The notes under the pieces: generated by a model
Told to the model about the DNA's origin: nothing
The model's database searches: none
What the model saw: only the letters and a program-made list of their open reading frames with translations
Translations under genes and position numbers: made by a program
Assembly: GCA_024403585.1 (NCBI GenBank)
Contig: JAKSRN010000046.1
Span: 1-10,616, forward strand
From: Lachnospiraceae bacterium
Lineage (GTDB): Bacteria > Bacillota > Clostridia > Lachnospirales > Lachnospiraceae
Length of the DNA: 10,616 bases
Direction: 5' to 3'
Shown: one piece after another, positions 6,770 through 10,616 of the stretch
Layout of the letters: every line of letters begins with the position of its first letter
Position numbering within the stretch: position 1 is the stretch's first letter

Positions 6770-7453
6770 TTATGCTTTTGCGCCGTACTGCTCGTAGTAA
6801 GCATCAATGGCAGCTTTCAGATCATCATTGATCACTACACGTCCGCCGATCTCACGGTTGTAGAGATACTCAGTCACCTCAGCCATATCAACGATCGCAT
6901 TGGTCTCAAATCCGTACAGATCTTTTACCTCATCCAGAGCTTTTTTCTCTCCGCCTTTACCAACTTCCATACGATCCAGAGAAACCATCAGTCCAACGAT
7001 TGTAACATCTGCTGCGCCTTTTACCTTCGGTACAGTCTCTTCCATGGATTTTCCGGATGTGGTAACATCCTCGATCATTACTACTCTGTCGCCGGCTTTC
7101 AGGCTGCTGCCAAGGAAGCTTCCCTTGTCTGCGCCGTGGTCCTTCTCCTCTTTTCTGTCAGAGCAGTAGCGGATCTCTTTGCCAAACAGCTCGCTGTAAG
7201 CGATTGCTGTTACAACTGCCAGCGGAATACCTTTGTAAGCAGGTCCGAAAAGCACATCGAAATCATCGCCGTATTTTGCGTGGATGGCTTTTGCGTAATA
7301 CTCACCCAGACGTTTCAGCTGGGAACCGGTTACATATGCACCTGCATTCATGAAAAATGGGGATTTTCTTCCGCTTTTCAGAGTGAAATCACCAAATTTC
7401 AGAACATCTGACTCTACCATAAACTCAATAAATTCCTGTTTATACTGTTCCAT
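6770..7453 (-). CDS. pyrE: Orotate phosphoribosyltransferase
   Basis: PyrE couples orotate to PRPP to make OMP, the substrate of PyrF in the same operon. The 227-residue product has the type I phosphoribosyltransferase fold: FTLKSGRKSPFFMNAG near the N-terminus (23-38), the mobile loop around RKEEKDHG (100-107), and the PRPP-binding VVMIEDVTTSGKS (124-136) with two acidic residues. An upstream in-frame ATG at 7525 would add 24 residues, but those codons run through the spacer hairpin and lack a ribosome binding site. ATG at 7453 has AAAGGAG seven bases ahead and matches the family N-terminus. It follows pyrD by 90 bases and precedes the VanZ-like gene by 17. Confidence 0.97.
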   Translation of the reverse strand: MEQYKQEFIEFMVESDVLKFGDFTLKSGRKSPFFMNAGAYVTGSQLKRLGEYYAKAIHAKYGDDFDVLFGPAYKGIPLAVVTAIAYSELFGKEIRYCSDRKEEKDHGADKGSFLGSSLKAGDRVVMIEDVTTSGKSMEETVPKVKGAADVTIVGLMVSLDRMEVGKGGEKKALDEVKDLYGFETNAIVDMAEVTEYLYNREIGGRVVINDDLKAAIDAYYEQYGAKA

Positions 7454-7490
7454 TTTGTTCTCCTTTGTTTCTTCGCAACTATATATATTC

Positions 7491-7511
7491 AAGAACACCT
7501 GATGTGTTCTT
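7491..7511 (-). repeat. Perfect 8-bp hairpin in the pyrD-pyrE spacer
   Basis: On the minus strand AAGAACAC and GTGTTCTT pair perfectly around the loop ATCAG, between the pyrD stop and the pyrE ribosome binding site. What follows is GAATATATATAG rather than a T-run, so it is unlikely to be a full terminator. Closer to pyrD, 7515-7530 can form a second, weaker hairpin (ATGGG/CCCAT). Such an element could act as an RNase processing site or a 3'-end stabiliser that sets different levels of pyrFKD and pyrE. That is inference. Confidence 0.5.
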
Positions 7512-7543
7512 TCTATGGGTGTCACCCCATCCTTTTTTCTGGT

Positions 7544-8446
7544 TTATCTTACAGCACCGATCAGATCGTTGATATCATCGACATTATAACGATCCATATA
7601 TTCCTCGATTCCCTGAATCACATCCAGAGTTGTCGTAGGATTGATGAAATTACCTGTTCCAACAGAAACTGCTGTTGCACCTGCAAGAATGAACTCCAAA
7701 GCGTCCTCTGCTGAGAGGATACCACCCATTCCGATGATCGGGATTTTTACAGCCTGCGCAACCTGATAAACCATGCGCACTGCAACCGGTTTCACTGCAG
7801 GACCGGACATACCGCCTGTTTTGTTTGCCAGTGCAAAAGTTCTTCTGTTGATATCGATCTTCATACCTGTCAGAGTGTTGATCAGGGAAACGGCATCTGC
7901 TCCGCCTGCCTCTGCTGCTCTTGCAATCTCTGTAATATCTGTAACATTCGGTGTCAGTTTCATGATCACCGGCTGTTTCGCGATTTTTTTGATCTCAGCT
8001 GTCAGCTCCTCTACACATTTCGGATCCTGTCCGAATGCCAGGAAGCCAGCATTTACATTAGGACAAGAGATGTTGATCTCCATCATGTCGATCTTCTCTT
8101 CTGCCAGACGCTCTACTACGCGAAGATACTCTTCAGGGGCATGTCCGCATACATTAACGATGATTTTTGTGTCAAACTGCTGCAGATATGGGATATCTCT
8201 CTTGCAGAAGACATCAATTCCAGGGTTCTGAAGACCGATGGCATTCAGCATACCGCCGTACACCTCTGTAATACGAGGAGTCTTGTTGCCGGCCCAGGCT
8301 ACATCAGCAACACCTTTTGTAACAACAGCGCCCAGTTTGTTCAGGTCAACGAACTCACTGTACTCTGCACCGGAACCAAAGGTACCGGATGCGGTCATGA
8401 CCGGATTCTTCAGTTCTACACCAGCCAGATTTACACTTGTCTTCAT
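7544..8446 (-). CDS. pyrD: Dihydroorotate dehydrogenase, class 1B catalytic subunit
   Basis: PyrD (PyrDB) oxidises dihydroorotate to orotate with FMN and passes electrons to the PyrK subunit, encoded immediately upstream, for reduction of NAD. The 300-residue product has the expected class 1 TIM-barrel signatures: TASGTFGSG (18-26), NAIGLQNPGID (68-78), INISCPNVNAG (125-134) with C128 as the catalytic base typical of class 1 enzymes, and the FMN phosphate region IIGMGGI...AGATAVSVGTGNF near the C-terminus. ATG at 8446 shares one base with the pyrK stop (TAATG), so the two subunits should be made in coupled amounts. Together with PyrK this marks the NAD-dependent heterotetramer found in Firmicutes, not the quinone-linked class 2 enzyme. 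Confidence 0.97.
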   Translation of the reverse strand: MKTSVNLAGVELKNPVMTASGTFGSGAEYSEFVDLNKLGAVVTKGVADVAWAGNKTPRITEVYGGMLNAIGLQNPGIDVFCKRDIPYLQQFDTKIIVNVCGHAPEEYLRVVERLAEEKIDMMEINISCPNVNAGFLAFGQDPKCVEELTAEIKKIAKQPVIMKLTPNVTDITEIARAAEAGGADAVSLINTLTGMKIDINRRTFALANKTGGMSGPAVKPVAVRMVYQVAQAVKIPIIGMGGILSAEDALEFILAGATAVSVGTGNFINPTTTLDVIQGIEEYMDRYNVDDINDLIGAVR

Positions 8447-9249
8447 TACAGTTCTACCTCCGATGCCTCAAATACCGGTCCGTCCTTGCAGACACGTTTG
8501 TTGTGTACATGGGAATGGCTGTCTACCTCTTTTGACTGACATACACATGCCAGGCAGGCGCCGATTCCGCAAGCCATCTTCTCCTCCATGGAGATCCAGC
8601 ATGCGATTCCCTTCTCTTCTGCGTAAGCTTTGATTCCACGCAGCATAGGAGTAGGTCCGCAGGCAAAGATCACATCAGCCTCCAGCCCATTCTCTTTAAT
8701 CGCGTCAATAACATTACCTTTTGTTCCGTAGCTTCCATCTTCTGTGGAAATGCATACGTCGCAATATTTCTCATACTCTTCCTGCAGGAAGCGTACATCT
8801 CTGTATCCCAGAACCGCTGTAACCTTCGCAGCTTCCGGTGCACCTGTAAGATCAGAATTACCGGTCAGGGATTTTGCAGTCTCCAGCATTGGCGGGATTC
8901 CGATACCACCGCCCATGAGGAATACGCGTTTTCCTGCTGCTTTCTCCAGCGGGAATCCGTTGCCAAGAGGTCCCATCACCTGAATGCTGTCTCCAGCTTT
9001 CAGTCCGGAAAACTCAGCAGTTCCCTTTCCTGCTACACGGTATACCATGTGCAGTCTCTGTCCCTGTCTGTCAATCTCACATAAACTGATCGGACGAGGA
9101 AGCAGACGGCTTCCGTCCTGACAGTACAGAGAAACAAACTGGCCCGGAACAGCCTCTCCTGCAATGGAAGGAGTTTTGATCCAGAGGCTGTAGATGCCTG
9201 CACTGATCATCTCCTGGCTCTCTACTGTACAAAGTTCTTTTTTCTTCAT
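8446..9249 (-). CDS. pyrK: Dihydroorotate dehydrogenase electron-transfer subunit
   Basis: PyrK carries FAD and a [2Fe-2S] cluster and shuttles electrons from PyrD's FMN to NAD. The 267-residue product has the ferredoxin-reductase-like FAD motif RPISLCEI (52-59), the nucleotide-binding GGGIGIPPM (113-121), CGPTPML (197-203), and the cluster motif CGIGACLAC (227-235) with a fourth cysteine at C254 in RVCKDGPVF. The stretch between C235 and C254 includes SHSHVHNK and is a few residues longer than I recall for Lactococcus PyrK. It also holds an extra cysteine, C237. ATG at 9249 lies 14 bases after pyrF with GAAAGAGG ahead, and its stop overlaps the pyrD start. Confidence 0.97.
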   Translation of the reverse strand: MKKKELCTVESQEMISAGIYSLWIKTPSIAGEAVPGQFVSLYCQDGSRLLPRPISLCEIDRQGQRLHMVYRVAGKGTAEFSGLKAGDSIQVMGPLGNGFPLEKAAGKRVFLMGGGIGIPPMLETAKSLTGNSDLTGAPEAAKVTAVLGYRDVRFLQEEYEKYCDVCISTEDGSYGTKGNVIDAIKENGLEADVIFACGPTPMLRGIKAYAEEKGIACWISMEEKMACGIGACLACVCQSKEVDSHSHVHNKRVCKDGPVFEASEVEL

Positions 9250-9263
9250 TATGAACCTCTTTC

Positions 9264-10190
9264 TTATCTTGCTTTCAGTGCTCCGTCGATGTCAGCAACC
9301 ATATCAAGAACTGCCTGACGGGAAGCATCTGCATAATTCTCAGCACCAAACTGTGCGTATTTTTCCTGTTTGTAAGCAGCGATGATTCCACGGGAAGAGT
9401 TTACGATCGCGCCAAGTCCATCCTCATTGAAGAAGTGAACCAGATCTTTTCCCTGTCCGCCCTGAGCACCGTAGCCAGGAACCAGGATAAAGCTCTTTGG
9501 CATTACTTTTCTCAGAACCTTACCCATCTCAGGATAGGTAGCACCAACTACTGCTCCAACATAGCTGTAGGAATCGCCCATAACCTCAGAGCCCCACTCA
9601 GCTACCTTCTCGCCAACCAGCTCATAGAGAGGACGTCCGTCGATCAGCTGATCCTGGAACTCTCCGCTAGATGGGTTGGATGTTTTAACAAGAATGAAGA
9701 TACCTTTTTTCTCTTCTTTGCAGACTTTCAGGAAAGGTTTTACACCGTCACTTCCCAAATATGGGTTAACAGTTGCAAAATCCTCGTGGAAACCAGCATA
9801 TTTTTTGCTTCCAACCTGAACCTGTCCCAGATGTCCGATGGCATATGCCTCAGATGTGGAACCGATATCACCACGTTTAATATCGCCGATTACAACCAGA
9901 CCTTTCTCCTGGCAGTAAGCTACTGTTTTCTCATAAGCAACCATACCAGGAACACCAAACTGCTCATACATAGCAACCTGTGGTTTAACAGCCGGGATCA
10001 GATCATAAGTTGCATCAACAATTGCCTTATTGAACTGCCAGATTGCCTCAGCAGCACCCTCCAGTGTCTCACCGTACTCAGCAAATGCCTTCTGCTGTAC
10101 CTGCTGTGGTACATAGGACAGCATTGGGTCCAGACCTACAACGATTGGTGCATTGGTTTTCTTAATGTTTTCAATTAACTTATTGATCAT
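9264..10190 (-). CDS. pyrF: Orotidine 5'-phosphate decarboxylase, long (type 2) form
   Basis: PyrF decarboxylates OMP to UMP, the final step of the pathway. The product has 308 residues, in the range of the long PyrF subfamily rather than the roughly 230-240-residue E. coli or Bacillus form. Its active-site signature DIKRGDIGSTSEAYA begins at residue 103, giving the D-K-D catalytic set at D103, K105 and D108. VGLDPMLSYVP near the N-terminus and FILVPGYGAQGGQG near the C-terminus also fit. An upstream in-frame ATG at 10232 has no ribosome binding site and lies inside a leader inverted repeat. ATG at 10190 is preceded by AGAGAGGA at good spacing, so I chose it. It is the first gene of pyrF-K-D-E. 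Confidence 0.96.
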   Translation of the reverse strand: MINKLIENIKKTNAPIVVGLDPMLSYVPQQVQQKAFAEYGETLEGAAEAIWQFNKAIVDATYDLIPAVKPQVAMYEQFGVPGMVAYEKTVAYCQEKGLVVIGDIKRGDIGSTSEAYAIGHLGQVQVGSKKYAGFHEDFATVNPYLGSDGVKPFLKVCKEEKKGIFILVKTSNPSSGEFQDQLIDGRPLYELVGEKVAEWGSEVMGDSYSYVGAVVGATYPEMGKVLRKVMPKSFILVPGYGAQGGQGKDLVHFFNEDGLGAIVNSSRGIIAAYKQEKYAQFGAENYADASRQAVLDMVADIDGALKAR

Positions 10191-10219
10191 ATGAAAGTCC
10201 TCTCTGTTTTTTATTTGTT

Positions 10220-10251
10220 CCGCATATTCCATTTAAAATAGTACAATGCGG
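10220..10251 (-). repeat. Inverted repeat in the pyrF leader
   Basis: CCGCAT and ATGCGG (plus-strand 10246-10251 and 10220-10225) are perfect inverted copies with a 20-base A/T-rich loop that contains a smaller ATT/AAT pairing. The element lies inside the predicted pyrF leader, about 15 bases upstream of the ribosome binding site. The conserved loop of B. subtilis PyrR-binding attenuators is not evident, and there is no terminator. It may be a simple leader fold or a binding site. Function is unknown. Confidence 0.4.
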
Positions 10252-10278
10252 GCATACTAAATCCATGTTATCTAATAC

Positions 10279-10307
10279 AGTATACAGGAAAAGAACAGGT
10301 ATTTCAA
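10279..10307 (-). promoter_or_regulatory. Predicted sigma-A-type promoter of the pyr operon
   Basis: The minus strand has TTGAAA (10302-10307), 17 bases, then TATACT (10279-10284), each with five of six consensus matches and ideal spacing. The transcript should start near 10272, leaving a leader of about 80 bases before pyrF at 10190. It diverges from the cold-shock promoter, and the two -35 hexamers are about 18 bases apart. Confidence 0.7.
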
Positions 10308-10325
10308 TCTCTCCCTTCTGCTCAT

Positions 10326-10354
10326 TTGACTTTTCAGACAGCATTCTCTATAAT
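10326..10354 (+). promoter_or_regulatory. Predicted strong promoter of the cold-shock gene
   Basis: TTGACT (10326-10331) and a perfect TATAAT (10349-10354) are separated by exactly 17 bases, the best match to the housekeeping sigma consensus in the window. The start of transcription should be near 10361, so the leader is only about 40 bases. That is much shorter than the long cold-inducible leader of E. coli cspA. Confidence 0.75.
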
Positions 10355-10399
10355 AAATAGCTGCTAGTACAAAAATAGCATATGTATGGAGGAGTAACT

Positions 10400-10600
10400 A
10401 TGGAAAAAGGATCAGTAAAATGGTTCAATGCAGAAAAGGGTTATGGTTTTATTACCGGTGAAGACGGAAAAGATGTGTTTGTTCACTTTTCTTCCATTCA
10501 GGGAGAAGGTTTCCGTTCCCTTGAGGAAGGTCAGGCTGTAACATACTCCCTTTCCCAGGGAGCCAAAGGGCTGCAGGCAGTTGCTGTTGAAAAACGCTGA
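10400..10600 (+). CDS. CspA/CspB-family cold-shock protein
   Basis: The product is a 66-residue single-domain cold-shock protein, a five-stranded OB fold that binds single-stranded RNA and DNA and acts as an RNA chaperone in the cytoplasm. RNP1-type KGYGFI (13-18) and RNP2-type VFVHFSSI (26-33) are both intact. KWFNAEKG, GEGF and LEEGQAV fit the bacterial Csp family, and length is normal (65-70 residues). The in-frame ATG at 10382 would add six residues, but the strong ribosome binding site GGAGGAG at 10388-10394 directly serves ATG 10400. It is the only plus-strand gene, divergent from the pyr operon. Family assignment is secure. Which csp paralogue it is cannot be told. Confidence 0.96.
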   Translation: MEKGSVKWFNAEKGYGFITGEDGKDVFVHFSSIQGEGFRSLEEGQAVTYSLSQGAKGLQAVAVEKR

Positions 10601-10616
10601 TCAGTTCGTGAAAATC

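Noticed and set aside
7515..7540. Plus-strand hairpin followed by six T residues, resembling an intrinsic terminator
   Set aside because: The stem is short or bulged, and no plus-strand gene lies upstream for it to terminate.
9435..10178. Plus-strand open frame of 247 codons opposite pyrF
   Set aside because: The minus-strand PyrF has an intact catalytic motif. The opposite frame has no family features.

Overview
The window looks like an ordinary chromosomal housekeeping region from a Gram-positive anaerobe of the class Clostridia, most likely Lachnospiraceae. This rests on moderate GC, strong AGGAGG-type ribosome binding sites, a PyrK/PyrD class 1B dihydroorotate dehydrogenase pair, a long 'type 2' PyrF, and protein sequences that read like gut Lachnospiraceae. 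The genus cannot be settled from the sequence alone. Eleven of the twelve genes are on the minus strand. Only a small cold-shock gene at the right edge is on the plus strand.

Read in the direction of transcription (right to left), the layout is as follows. (1) A near-consensus promoter at about 10279-10307 drives pyrF-pyrK-pyrD-pyrE, the late steps of UMP synthesis: dihydroorotate oxidation, orotate phosphoribosylation and OMP decarboxylation. (2) Three further genes follow with short spacing: a VanZ-like membrane protein, a three-helix membrane protein (DUF6142-like), and a large M29-type metallo-aminopeptidase with an extra N-terminal region of about 230 residues. (3) A spacer of about 246 bases carries an inverted repeat, a good sigma-A-type promoter and a leader hairpin. 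It leads into purE-purM-purN-purD, four genes of IMP synthesis. purD runs off the left edge with about 420 codons visible, which is nearly its full length.

The two nucleotide blocks supply UMP and IMP. Both use PRPP-derived ribose: PyrE consumes PRPP directly, and PurD acts on phosphoribosylamine made from it. Both blocks are incomplete here (no pyrB, pyrC or carAB; no purF, purL, purK, purC, purB or purH), so the remaining genes must lie elsewhere. On the right, the pyr promoter diverges from the promoter of a CspA-type cold-shock gene. Each has -35 and -10 hexamers separated by 17 bases.

I see no mobile element, CRISPR array, tRNA, rRNA or defence system. The points most worth a second look are small: a degenerate copy of the 3' end of purN in the purN-purD spacer, leader hairpins before purE and pyrF, a perfect 8-bp hairpin between pyrD and pyrE, and the unexplained vanZ/DUF6142/M29 trio between the two nucleotide blocks.
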